Notes: generated from the letters alone by a model not told the origin. 12,500 nt of DNA from Symbiodinium natans (GCA_905221605.1 CAJNDS010001491.1:471360-483859), one strand, 5' to 3'. Positions 1 to 6,039 are shown, counted from the stretch's first letter. Translations and numbers: made by a program.

Positions 1-65
1 GGTTTGGGGTTTGGGGTTTAGGGAGTTCTTTCAACCCAGGCCGGTTCTCGTCTGATTTGGGGTTT
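1..65 (+). repeat. degenerate TTTGGGG/TTTAGGG tract at window edge
   Basis: TTTGGGG units with one TTTAGGG at 1-23, then unique sequence and a second short TTTGGGG pair at 55-66. The tract may extend beyond the window. Confidence 0.7.
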
Positions 66-164
66 GGCTGCCGAGGGGCTTGGGATTTCAGCAAGGATTT
101 CGCCCTAAACCCCTCTGAGCCCCAAAACCACCGAGATCTCACCCGAACCCTAATGTAAATCTAA

Positions 165-269
165 GCCTAAACCCTAAACCCTAACCCTAAACCCTAAGCC
201 CTAAACCCTAAACCCTAAACCCTCAACCCTAAACCCTAAACCCTAAACCCTAAACCCTAAACCCTAACC
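165..269 (-). repeat. CCCTAAA tract
   Basis: About 14 units of CCCTAAA (TTTAGGG on the minus strand), with single-base variants (CCCTAAC, CCCTCAA, CCCTAAG). Confidence 0.9.
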
Positions 270-325
270 ACAGACCCGCGCGCCCAGGCTGCTGAGCCCC
301 AGGCTGGGGACAAAATGGGGCTCAC

Positions 326-372
326 AAGGGAAACTGGTTCTTGAGCCCGGCCAGCTACGTTCCAGGCGCCGT
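326..372 (-). CDS. candidate exon, minus strand
   Basis: The acceptor GGGGTTCAG lies before 372 and the donor is CTT|GTGAGC. Phase 1>0 reads GAWNVAGRAQEPVSL. Another frame (GLGFRRRLERSWPGSRTSFP) stays open through the donor to about 270, so the exon limits are unsure. Confidence 0.33.
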
Positions 373-393
373 CTGAACCCCAAGCCCTGAACT

Positions 394-534
394 CGGGTTT
401 AGGGTTTAGGGTTTGGGGTTTGGGGTTTAGGGTTTGGGGTTTGGGGTTTGGGGTTTAGGGTTGAGGGTTTAGGGTTTAGGGTTTGGGGCTTGGGGTTTAG
501 GGTAAGGTTTAAGGTTTGGGGCCTTTAGGGTTGT
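394..534 (+). repeat. TTTAGGG/TTTGGGG tract
   Basis: A mixture of TTTAGGG and TTTGGGG heptamers, decaying at the right end. Together with 165-269 it flanks the island 270-393 with opposite orientation. Confidence 0.88.
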
Positions 535-554
535 TTTGGGGGAGGGTTTGGGTC

Positions 555-602
555 CTGAAGTTTCTGAAATCCAGAAGCCGCGTCAAGCCGCCTACTCCCT
601 AG
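555..602 (-). CDS. candidate exon with strong acceptor
   Basis: The acceptor GTAGCATTCTTGCAG lies before 602 and a GA donor after 555 (CTTCAG|GACCCA). Phase 0>0 reads LGSRRLDAASGFQKLQ. It is flanked by a TTTAGGG tract on the left and a CCCTAAA tract on the right. Confidence 0.46.
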
Positions 603-613
603 CTGCAAGAATG

Positions 614-645
614 CTACCCTAAACCCTGAACCCTGAATCCTTAAG
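614..645 (-). repeat. short CCCTAAA/CCCTGAA tract
   Basis: Four or five units. Between it and 878 lies a C-rich stretch (740-775) and the island with candidate exon 771-842. Confidence 0.7.
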
Positions 646-770
646 ACCCCCAAAGCCCTAAAACTCAGTCTTCACATCGTTCAGGGCTGGGGCTGAGGGT
701 TCGGGGTCCACGACTTAAGCTTTAAAGGGTTTCGGGCAAACCCTCCACCCTTCACCCCACCCCCCTCCCC

Positions 771-842
771 CAAAAGCTGCTCATCAGGGATGCACCCAGA
801 GCCACATGCCTCAATGAGCTGCTGTTTGCTGGGGCGCAAAGC
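771..842 (-). CDS. candidate exon, 3' end uncertain
   Basis: The acceptor GGGCCTGGTTGCAG|G is good. The phase 0 frame begins ALRPSKQQLIEACGSGCIPD and continues EQLL before a G-rich run. Donor options are GA near 785 or GT in the G-run below 771, so the end is approximate. Confidence 0.45.
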
Positions 843-877
843 CTGCAACCAGGCCCAAACCCCAACTTCAAGTAGGC

Positions 878-948
878 TTGGGGTTTAGGGAGGGTTCAGG
901 GTTTGGGGTTTGGGGATTGAGGCTTGGGCCAACTTAGGGTTTGGGGTG
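878..948 (+). repeat. degenerate TTTAGGG/TTTGGGG tract
   Basis: About eight degenerate heptamers including TTCAGGG and TTGAGGC variants. Confidence 0.75.
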
Positions 949-972
949 TAGGCTTGAGCCCCGAACTCCTAC

Positions 973-1033
973 GCGAAGGGCTGCTCCACGTGTTTAGCTT
1001 CAGCCGCTGCTGACAGTGGAAGCAGACAAGCTG
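973..1033 (-). CDS. candidate exon, minus strand
   Basis: The acceptor AACGAGTTCAG lies before 1033 and the donor is TTCGC|GTAGGA. Phase 0>1 reads QLVCFHCQQRLKLNTWSSPS, with a CxxC-like cysteine pair. An alternative frame (AACLLPLSAAAEAKHVEQPF) is also open, and the plus strand is open as well (EADKLLNSFALSPIHK). Confidence 0.36.
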
Positions 1034-1109
1034 CTGAACTCGTTTGCATTGAGCCCAATACACAAGTAATCCCTAAGCCACTCCGGATGCCATGTCATAA
1101 GGAATGCTC

Positions 1110-1254
1110 CTTTTGGTAAGGGGCATTGGATTCTCTGGCAACTTCAATCCTCATCTTCGAACAATCGCAAGCCTGCACCCGAACCCTTGAACCCACCTGC
1201 ATGAGGGGCGACTGCGACTGCTGCCTCGGCAGGCAAAGGCAGGTGCCATCGTAA
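1110..1254 (-). CDS. candidate exon, minus strand (145 nt)
   Basis: The acceptor GGGGCGTCAG lies before 1254 and a GA donor (CAAAAG|GAGCAT) after 1110. Phase 2>0 gives 48 codons, with YDGTCLCLPRQQSQSPLMQ near the start and ACDCSKMRIEVARESNAPYQ near the end. A GT...AG pair inside (1173-1196) would mark a 24-nt intron, which is implausibly short and keeps the frame, so I read it as coding. The frame is part of the 106-codon reading 1095-1415. Confidence 0.4.
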
Positions 1255-1320
1255 CTGACGCCCCAGACCCCAAAATCTCCCCAAAGCACTACCCCGGAGT
1301 TATCACGAGGGGGTGTAGGA

Positions 1321-1344
1321 GTTGGGGTTTCGGGTTTGGGTTTG
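1321..1344 (+). repeat. very short degenerate G-rich tract
   Basis: Three degenerate units (GGGGTTTCGGGTTTGGGTTTG) lying inside an otherwise open minus frame (1095-1415). Confidence 0.5.
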
Positions 1345-1369
1345 ATTGTGTGTGGTACCCATTCGGCAC

Positions 1370-1404
1370 CCCAGCGTAGGTCCCCTCTCCCGGCCGGGCA
1401 CTTG
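1370..1404 (-). CDS. candidate short exon, minus strand
   Basis: The acceptor is the AG of a degenerate repeat (GAGGGTTAG) and the donor is CTGGG|GTGCCG. Phase 0>2 reads QVPGRERGPTL, in phase with both neighbours. Confidence 0.33.
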
Positions 1405-1467
1405 CTAACCCTCAAACCCTAAACCCTAAACCCTAAACCCTAAACCCTAAACCCTAAACCCTAAACC
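1405..1467 (-). repeat. CCCTAAA tract
   Basis: Eight nearly perfect CCCTAAA units. On the minus strand its first unit directly follows candidate exon 1467-1550. Confidence 0.9.
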
Positions 1468-1550
1468 ATGTGGGAACGCAACATGGATGCGAACCCAACT
1501 TCGGTTTCGGGTTGTGTTGGGCTTTTTGGGCTTTTTTGACTGGACATGGC
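1467..1550 (-). CDS. candidate exon abutting a telomere-like tract
   Basis: The acceptor GGGGACCTCAG|G lies before 1550. The donor is supplied by the repeat itself: ATG|GTTTAGGG, the first unit of the tract 1405-1467. Phase 0>0 gives 28 codons beginning AMSSQKSPKSPTQPETEVGF, hydrophilic and Ser/Pro/Lys-rich. An internal ATG could make it a first exon, but the acceptor argues against that. Confidence 0.47.
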
Positions 1551-1755
1551 CTGAGGTCCCCATTGACCCTCACAATAAGACCCTAAGCTCTGAACCCCAA
1601 GCCCCCCCCAAAATGCCAAGGCAACCAGAATGCCTGCAAAATTCCCGGAATACGGTTCGGGGTCTAGGGCGCAGGGCTAGGGATTGAGGCATTTAGGAGG
1701 TCTAAGGTTTGCAAAACCTCAACCACTCACCCTTCATTGGGCCAAAACCTGACAT

Positions 1756-1867
1756 TTAGGGTTTAGGGTTTAGGGTTTAGGGTTTAGGGTTTAGGGTTCA
1801 GGGTTTAGGGTTTGGGGTTTAGGGTTTAGGGGTTAGGGTGTAGGGTTTAGGGTTTAGGGTTTAGGGT
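1756..1867 (+). repeat. TTTAGGG tract
   Basis: About 15 units, mostly perfect, with TTCAGGG, TTTGGGG and GTTAGGG variants. The stretch 1552-1755 to its left shows degenerate repeat pieces and a possible small minus exon near 1610-1640 (AFWLPWHF after the acceptor TTTTGCAG), too weak to list. Confidence 0.9.
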
Positions 1868-2026
1868 GAAAGTTTATAAGCCAAGAAACAGCAGCCCGCT
1901 CACAAGGACAAAATTTGAACCAAGGAGGTAGCAAAGGTATGCAGTTAAACTACGGGATTGAAGTTGCCTCCCGCAGGTTCTACCCAAAGATACGTACGTC
2001 GGACCACACCTCGTGTACCAACTCAC

Positions 2027-2075
2027 ATGACAAGAACGCTAGGAATGCACGTTTGATGCGAGAACTGTCTCCGGC
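2027..2075 (-). CDS. candidate exon with consensus GTGAGT donor
   Basis: The acceptor GCGCGCATAG|G lies before 2075 and the donor is GTCAT|GTGAGT. Phase 1>2 matches the upstream exon across a 60-nt intron and reads RRQFSHQTCIPSVLV. A later acceptor (CCGGAG|AC) gives another open frame (SSRIKRAFLAFLS). Confidence 0.45.
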
Positions 2076-2135
2076 CTATGCGCGCAACTACCCAGCGCGC
2101 ATGGAACTCATCAAACTAAACGACCCATAACTCAC

Positions 2136-2223
2136 CCCAAAGCATCCGGGTCCCGGGCGGCCGCGCAAGCCCTTCGGCGAAGTGGTCGGCAAAGTCCGAG
2201 GTCTCCAGGAGGGCCAGCAAAAC
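2136..2223 (-). CDS. candidate exon with consensus GTGAGT donor
   Basis: The acceptor GGTTCGTAAG|G lies before 2223 and a full consensus donor follows 2136 (TGGG|GTGAGT). Phase 0>1 gives 29 codons beginning VLLALLETSDFADHFAEGLA, an amphipathic helix-like segment ending RPPGTRMLW. With its donor this is the single most convincing exon candidate. The overlapping plus-strand reading (1939-2130) covers only its last part. Confidence 0.55.
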
Positions 2224-2248
2224 CTTACGAACCGAAACTTCGGCTAAG

Positions 2249-2343
2249 CGGGTTTAGGGTTTGGGGTTTAGGGTTTAGGGTTTGGGGTTGCGGGTTTGGG
2301 GTTTGGGGTTTGGGGTTTGGTGTTTGGGGTTTGGGGCTTAGGG
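2249..2343 (+). repeat. TTTAGGG/TTTGGGG tract
   Basis: About 13 units, dominated on the right by TTTGGGG. Confidence 0.88.
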
Positions 2344-2388
2344 CGTCGGGCGCGTTCTGTTGGTTGGGGTTCGGAGCTTTTCGGATAC

Positions 2389-2467
2389 TTTGGGCTTAGA
2401 GCTGCTCGTAGGACTAGGATGAGTTGAGGATTTCGGGCTACAGGCCCTCAGAGATTCATTATAGGTT
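2389..2467 (-). CDS. candidate Ser/Thr/Pro-rich exon
   Basis: The acceptor GTGCCCTTAG lies before 2467 and the donor is CCCAAA|GTATCC. Phase 2>0 begins TYNESLRACSPKSSTHPSPT and is Ser/Thr/Pro/Lys-rich, as in disordered linkers. The frame remains open to about 2354, where a GC donor is possible. Confidence 0.4.
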
Positions 2468-2527
2468 CTAAGGGCACATTAGGGAATAGTCGGGAGTATT
2501 CGGGAACCTTGGGTTACGTACCCCCCT

Positions 2528-2594
2528 TGAACCCCCTAAACCCTGAACCCTAAACCCGAAACCCCAAACCCTAAACCCTAAACCCTAAACCCTC
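2528..2594 (-). repeat. CCCTAAA tract with outliers
   Basis: About nine units including CCCCCTAAA, CCCTGAA and CCCGAAA variants. Isolated pairs of units recur at 2661-2675 and 2721-2737. The rest of 2676-2835 holds a possible minus-strand reading (TPKILHARVSGASGRGLFFE, about 2760-2820) without a convincing acceptor. Confidence 0.85.
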
Positions 2595-2604
2595 CCTCAA
2601 GCAC

Positions 2605-2654
2605 CCGATAAGTTCAGGACAGAGCCGAATTGGGGTTGTGAAGGGCGGGTGTTG
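2605..2654 (-). CDS. candidate exon, minus strand
   Basis: The acceptor TAGTCCCAAG lies before 2654 and the donor is ATCGG|GTGCTT. Phase 0>2 reads QHPPFTTPIRLCPELI. It is flanked by CCCTAAA tracts on both sides. Confidence 0.38.
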
Positions 2655-2834
2655 CTTGGGACTAAACCCTAAACTCAGTCTCTTCTTTGCTCTAATTAGT
2701 TTATGATTTGCCTAGCTGTAGCCCTAAACCCTAAACTCCCCGATATGAATTCCTCACCCCGAGGACCCTAACAACCCTCGAAGAAAAGGCCTCGACCAGA
2801 GGCCCCGGAAACCCGGGCGTGCAGGATTTTGGGC

Positions 2835-2948
2835 GTCGGGTTGAGGGTTTAGGGTTAAGGGTTTAGGGCTAGGGTTTAGGGATAAGGGTTTAGGGCTAAG
2901 GTTTAGGTAGGGTTTAGGGCTAGGGTTTAGGGTTTAAGGATTAGGGTG
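2835..2948 (+). repeat. irregular TTTAGGG tract
   Basis: Units spaced irregularly (GGGTTAAGGG, GGGCTAGGG, GGGATAAGGG) followed by scattered units to about 3006. A second decayed stretch with TTCAGGG and TTCGGG units lies at 3120-3206. Confidence 0.8.
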
Positions 2949-3046
2949 CAGAGTTTACAACTTCCAGTTCAGGGTTAAGGGTTTCGACTTCGTTTGGGGT
3001 TTAGGGATCCCAAGCCCGAAGCCCTAAGAGCTCCCGAAATCCCGGC

Positions 3047-3104
3047 CTGTGGCAAACCCGGGTCCTTCCACTGCGCCAGATCCTTGGTCAGTTGGTCCCT
3101 GATC
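3047..3104 (-). CDS. candidate exon with GC donor
   Basis: The acceptor AGCCCGGCCAG|G lies before 3104 and the donor is CCACAG|GCCGGG. Phase 2>0 reads IRDQLTKDLAQWKDPGLPQ, a highly protein-like charged segment. Phase 0 is also open (DQGPTDQGSGAVEGPGFA) and would fit exon 3299-3365 directly; a small extra exon around 3210-3260 could resolve this. Confidence 0.47.
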
Positions 3105-3298
3105 CTGGCCGGGCTTGGCGGGGGGTCTTAGGGATTGGGGCTTCGGTGGCTCGGGGGTTCAGGGCTTAGGGTGTCGGGTTTAGTGTTCAGGGTTTCGGGT
3201 TTGGAGGGGCTTGTCCCACTCGCCAACCCCGAAGCCCAACGCCAAGACTCTGAGGATCCTAAACCCCAAGCTCTGCGCTCCCCGACCCAGAGCTACAC

Positions 3299-3365
3299 TT
3301 TGTAGCCCAGCAACCATGTCATAACAAGGGCGCCCTTCTTGGGGTTGGTTACTGTATAAGGGAAC
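3299..3365 (-). CDS. candidate exon, minus strand
   Basis: The acceptor has a long pyrimidine tract (ending TTTTTTGGTTCAAG) and the donor is CAAA|GTGTAG. Phase 2>0 gives 22 codons beginning FPYTVTNPKKGALVMTWLLG, with a hydrophobic end. The same frame continues 5' through the putative intron (3293-3529 is open throughout), so an unspliced reading cannot be excluded. It is one of the best-supported islands, but I recognise no family. Confidence 0.52.
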
Positions 3366-3420
3366 CTTGAACCAAAAAAGAGAGAAAAGTGTACCGCTGG
3401 GCTACCAAAGTAAAACACAC

Positions 3421-3458
3421 CGAAAGCTCCGAAACTCCGACTCCCCATCACCGGCCGA
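3421..3458 (-). CDS. candidate exon before a 55-nt intron
   Basis: The acceptor CCGCCTGCCTTGAG lies before 3458 and the donor is TTTCG|GTGTGT. Phase 0>2 reads SAGDGESEFRSF. It is separated from 3299-3365 by only 55 bases, so splicing could be tested with one short read spanning the junction. Confidence 0.5.
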
Positions 3459-3551
3459 CTCAAGGCAGGCGGCGTGCTAAACCCTAAACCCCAAAACTTC
3501 TCAAAAACGCTAGACAACAAACAGCACAACCCCTAAACCCGAATACCACCA

Positions 3552-3606
3552 CCCCCCCCCCCCCAAAAAAAAAAAAAAAAATAATAATAAATAATAATAA
3601 TAATAA
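3552..3606 (+). repeat. C13-A17-(AAT)n composite
   Basis: A run of 13 C, a run of 17 A and then an AAT-type microsatellite with one interruption. The layout repeats at 8938-9043 with a different microsatellite. Confidence 0.9.
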
Positions 3607-3620
3607 ACAGATGAAAACAA

Positions 3621-3838
3621 AGCCCCCCTAAAGCCCTAAAGCCCTAAACCCCCAAACCTGAACCCCAAACCCCCAAGCCCCAAACCCCCAAGCCCCAAAC
3701 CCCGAACCCTAAACGCTAAACCCTAAACCCTAAAACCTAAGCCCGAAACCCTAAACCCTAAACCCTAAACCCTAAACCCTAAACCCTAAACCCTAAACCC
3801 TAAACCCTAAACCCTAAACCCTAAACCCTAAACCCTAA
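3621..3838 (-). repeat. long CCCTAAA tract
   Basis: The left third is degenerate (CCCCCAAA, CCCCCAAGC). From about 3741 there are roughly 14 perfect CCCTAAA units, ending directly in a homopolymer run. Confidence 0.92.
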
Positions 3839-3858
3839 CCCCCCCCCCCCCCCCCCCC
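3839..3858 (+). repeat. C20 homopolymer
   Basis: Twenty uninterrupted C at the end of the CCCTAAA tract, followed by a C-rich stretch to 3876. The complementary G run is a strong candidate for G-quadruplex formation. The run length may be affected by sequencing error. Confidence 0.9.
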
Positions 3859-3886
3859 TTGCCCCCTCCCCTCCCCAAAAGGACAC

Positions 3887-3930
3887 TCCCAAAGCGGTCC
3901 TCTTGAAGCCCGGGGTCTGCTGCAGCGCCT
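3887..3930 (-). CDS. candidate exon, minus strand
   Basis: The acceptor TTGAGTCCTAG lies before 3930 and the donor is TTGGGA|GTGTCC. Phase 1>0 reads ALQQTPGFKRTALG. It lies beside the 20-base C run at 3839-3858, which on this strand is a G run inside the following intron. Confidence 0.43.
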
Positions 3931-3986
3931 CTAGGACTCAAAACCTCTAAGCCCTAAACCCTAAACCAGGTGGGACCCTGAGCATA

Positions 3987-4160
3987 AGGGTTTAGGGTTT
4001 TAGGGTTGAGGGCTTAGGGTTTAGGGTTTTTGGGTTTAGGGTTTAGGGTTGTAGGGTTTTAGGGTTTAGGGTTTTAGGGTTTAGGGCTTTTAGGGTTTAG
4101 GGTCAGGTTTAGGGTTTGGGGTTTTAGGGGTTCAGGGGTTTAAGGGCTTGGGGGTTTAGG
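3987..4160 (+). repeat. TTTAGGG/TTTTAGGG tract
   Basis: Mixed heptamers and octamers (TTTTAGGG, TTTTTGGG, TGTAGGG). A short CCCTAAA pair lies on its left at 3948-3967. Confidence 0.88.
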
Positions 4161-4164
4161 ATTC

Positions 4165-4183
4165 AAGGAGTTTGCGAAGATGC
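4165..4183 (-). CDS. candidate micro-exon (19 nt)
   Basis: The acceptor ACTTCTGGGATTGCAG|G is good. Phase 2>0 reads HLRKLL before a possible GA donor (CTT|GAATCC). It is only 19 nt between two telomere-like tracts; without the acceptor I would not call it. Confidence 0.33.
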
Positions 4184-4203
4184 CTGCAATCCCAGAAGTT
4201 TTA

Positions 4204-4341
4204 TGGATTGGGGTTTGGGGTTTGGGGTTTAGGGTTTCGGGTTAAGGGTTAAGGGTTTAGGGTTTAGGCTTTAGGGTTTAGAGTTTAGGGTTTAGGGTTT
4301 AGGGTTTAGGGTTTAGGGTTTAGGGTTTAGGGTTTAGGGTT
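4204..4341 (+). repeat. TTTAGGG tract
   Basis: About 19 units, the right half perfect. Ends directly before candidate exon 4351-4390. Confidence 0.92.
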
Positions 4342-4350
4342 CCGTTACAC

Positions 4351-4390
4351 TGAAGCCATCTCTCAACTACTCCCGCATAGGCCGCAACCT
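4351..4390 (-). CDS. candidate exon spliced at a repeat edge
   Basis: The acceptor is the TTTAG of a degenerate repeat (AGAGTTTAG|AG) and the donor is CTTCA|GTGTAA. Phase 1>2 reads VAAYAGVVERWL. Joining the next candidate gives a helical VERWLQHLRKLL in frame. Confidence 0.45.
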
Positions 4391-4445
4391 CTAAACTCTA
4401 ACCCGAAACCCTCAACCCTAGACCCTAAACCCTAACCCCAAGCCC
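4389..4445 (-). repeat. degenerate CCCTAAA tract
   Basis: Seven or eight units with CTCTAAA, CCCTAGA and CCCTCAA variants. Confidence 0.8.
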
Positions 4446-4496
4446 TCAGCTGCCTCAGCACCACACACGGAACCAACTTAGGCCCTTGCCTTAGGG

Positions 4497-4556
4497 ATTT
4501 AGGTCTTTTCGAGTCTTGAGGCCTTCGGGAAATTTAGGTCTTTTCGAGTCTTGAGG
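4497..4556 (+). repeat. 25-bp direct repeat, spacing 35 bp
   Basis: Identical copies at 4497-4521 and 4532-4556; each begins ATTTAGGTCTTTTCGAGTCT and ends TGAGG. The ten bases between contain CCTTCGGG. Confidence 0.9.
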
Positions 4557-4561
4557 GCTGA

Positions 4562-4640
4562 AGGGTTTAGGGTTTAGGGTTTAGGGCAGGCTTAGGGTTT
4601 AGGAGGGTTTAGGAGTTAGGGTTTAGGGTTTAGGGTTCTA
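4562..4640 (+). repeat. TTTAGGG tract
   Basis: About ten units broken by AGGCTTAGGG and TTTAGGAGGG variants. Confidence 0.85.
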
Positions 4641-4654
4641 GGGCTCGGGTCATA

Positions 4655-4763
4655 TATGGGGGTTTACGATATTAGGGTACCTTATGGGGGTCCTTATTTT
4701 GAGGGGATCCTAGTATTTGGGGGTCTATATTAGGAGTCCCTGATTATCGTAAACCCCCACATA
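4655..4763. repeat. degenerate tandem repeat with inverted ends
   Basis: Three degenerate copies of a 28-31 bp unit start near 4655, 4683 and 4714, each with TATNNGGGGGT followed by a TAT/TTA-rich part and GGG or CCT. The outer parts (4655-4676 and 4738-4763) are imperfect inverted repeats sharing GGGGGTTTACGATA, so the block could fold into a hairpin. AT-rich compared with its surroundings. Confidence 0.7.
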
Positions 4764-4783
4764 AAGTTTTGGTCCCTCAGCCG

Positions 4784-4899
4784 TAAACCCCAAATTGTCA
4801 AACCTTCAATCCGAAACCCTGAACCCTAAACCCCAAACCCTAAACCCTAAACCCCAAACCCTCAACCCTACATATACCCTAAACCCGAAACCCTCAACC
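4784..4899 (-). repeat. CCCTAAA tract with internal duplication
   Basis: CCCTAAA, CCCCAAA and CCCGAAA units. CCCTCAACCCTACAT occurs twice (about 4860 and 4891). Confidence 0.85.
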
Positions 4900-4930
4900 C
4901 TACATCCGAAGGCCTTTAGGTTTTAAGGAC

Positions 4931-4979
4931 CGCTGGGGGGAGAAAGCCCGGCCTCGACGTCGCTCATGCGCCGGAGAAT
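4931..4979 (-). CDS. candidate exon, minus strand
   Basis: The acceptor GAGCCTGGCAG lies before 4979 and the donor is AGCG|GTCCTT. Phase 0>1 reads ILRRMSDVEAGLSPPS. The frame closes 9 nt past the donor, and an alternative frame through the same island is arginine-rich and less convincing. Confidence 0.45.
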
Positions 4980-5002
4980 CTGCCAGGCTCTGGGGGCTTC
5001 GA

Positions 5003-5340
5003 GTTTAGGGGTTTAGGGGTTTCGGGGTTTCGGGGTTTAGGGGTTTTAGGGGGTTTTAGGGGGTTTTAGGCTTTAGGGGGTTTTAGGGGGGTTTAGGGGT
5101 GTAGGGGTGTAGGGGTGTAGGGGTGTAGGGGTGTAGGGGTGTAGGGGTGTAGGGGTGTAGGGGTGTAGGGGTGTAGGGGTGTAGGGGTGTAGGGGTGTAG
5201 GGGTGTAGGGGTGTAGGGGTGTAGGGGTGTAGGGGTGTAGGGGTGTTTGGGGTTTAGGGCTTAGGGTTTAGGGTTTAGGGCTTAGGGCTGAGGGCTCAGG
5301 GCTTAGGGCTTAGGGCTTAGGGCTTAGGGCTCAGGGGTTC
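5003..5340 (+). repeat. G-rich telomere-like block
   Basis: Begins with TTTAGGGG and TTTTAGGGG units, contains the pure TGTAGGGG array, and ends with CTTAGGG and CTCAGGG units. Confidence 0.9.
5101..5244 (+). repeat. (TGTAGGGG)18 array
   Basis: Eighteen perfect octamers (read here as GTAGGGGT) without a mismatch over 144 bases, bordered by TTTAGGGG on the left and TGTTTGGGG on the right. The purity implies recent expansion of a variant telomere-like unit. Confidence 0.95.
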
Positions 5341-5426
5341 GGGTTCTGGGGCTGGCTTAGGGCTCAGGGGTCCGGGGCTCAGGGCTTCGAGGGGCATAGC
5401 TTCGATCGCCCACTCTCAGAAATTGC

Positions 5427-5459
5427 CTTGGAGCTAATTTCACAGGATTGCAGGATGTA
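5427..5459 (-). CDS. candidate exon next to minisatellite
   Basis: The acceptor CATCCACAAG lies before 5459 and the donor is GC-type (CCAAG|GCAATT). Phase 0>0 reads YILQSCEISSK. The frame stays open to a second possible donor near 5386 (adding AISESGRSKLCPS). Another minus frame (KLPEMSSSTSTSCNPVKLAP) runs into the adjacent minisatellite and is also open. Confidence 0.4.
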
Positions 5460-5490
5460 CTTGTGGATGAGGACATTTCCGGGAGTTTAG

Positions 5491-5722
5491 CCAGGGCCCG
5501 TAGGCACTCCTGGTACATGTCGAGGGCCCGTAGGCACGCCTCGTATCAGGGCCGGTGGGCACTCCTGAGAACAGGGGCCCGAAGGCACACCCTCGTACCA
5601 GGGCCCGAAGGCACACCCTCGTACCAGGGCCCGAAGGCGCGCCTGGTCTGGGGCCCGAAGGCACGCCCAGTGCGAGGGCCCGAAGGCACACCTCGTTTCA
5701 GGGCCCGAAGGCGCTCCTGACA
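5491..5722 (+). repeat. 24-30 bp GC-rich minisatellite, nine copies
   Basis: GGGCCC (once GGGCCG) recurs at 5494, 5524, 5549, 5575, 5601, 5627, 5651, 5676 and 5701; the core is GGGCCCGAAGGCRC, followed by a variable CTCGTACCA-like part. Copies at 5575-5652 are the most alike. All frames on both strands are open across it, which creates spurious ORFs of 78-90 codons. Confidence 0.92.
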
Positions 5723-5726
5723 ACTG

Positions 5727-5826
5727 GGGTTTAGGGTTTAGGGTTTAGGGTTTAGGGTTTAGGGTTTGGGGTTTGGGGTTTGGGGTTTGGGGTTTAGGGT
5801 TTAGGGGTTAGGGTTCGGGGTTCCGG
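5727..5826 (+). repeat. TTTAGGG/TTTGGGG tract
   Basis: About 14 units: perfect TTTAGGG on the left, TTTGGGG in the middle, mixed at the right. Confidence 0.9.
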
Positions 5827-5904
5827 TAAATCCTGCACTAGACTAATGGTCTGAGACAGGATTAGGTCAGGGGTTGTTTAGGTGGCCAGAAAGAAGGTTC
5901 TCGT

Positions 5905-6039
5905 ATGGACAAGGTTGTTGATGTGCTTCTGGCTATGAATAGGGGTGGATGTTGGTTAGTGGACTGGCTGAGAATTAATTGGGGTAGAAAGGTGTGGGGG
6001 GAGGGGTGTGGAATGTCAGGTCTGGGGAGCCCGTCATAA
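5905..6039 (+). CDS. small ATG-initiated plus-strand ORF, 44 codons
   Basis: The only plus-strand reading that caught my eye. It starts at an ATG and reads MDKVVDVLLAMNRGGCWLVD, continues with a Trp-rich stretch (WLRINWGRKVW) and ends at TAA. The same frame is open for 13 codons upstream of the ATG. It sits in a relatively AT-rich island (about 5826-6048) unlike the GC-rich exon islands, perhaps an insertion or a fragment of another gene. The minus strand is open here too, so this is only a possibility. Confidence 0.22.
   Translation: MDKVVDVLLAMNRGGCWLVDWLRINWGRKVWGEGCGMSGLGSPS

Noticed and set aside
304-325. 22-nt GTGAGC...CCCCAG intron joining 326-372 to 276-303
   Set aside because: The ends fit but the length is below known spliceosomal introns except in a few extreme lineages; more likely chance.
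1173-1196. 24-nt GTGGGT...GTGCAG intron
   Set aside because: Too short, and the frame is open through it; treated as coding within 1110-1254.
1939-2130. Plus-strand ORF of 63 codons from an ATG (71 from a TTG at 1915)
   Set aside because: Its composition is not bad, but the minus strand over the same bases has two exons with GTGAGT donors and matching phase, which is stronger evidence.
3293-3529. Single 78-codon minus ORF
   Set aside because: It crosses a good 55-nt intron and has no ATG at its start; two exons explain the same bases better.
5440-5723. ORFs of 78-90 codons on both strands of the minisatellite
   Set aside because: Several frames are open at once, as expected from a stop-free repeated unit; no splice or start evidence.
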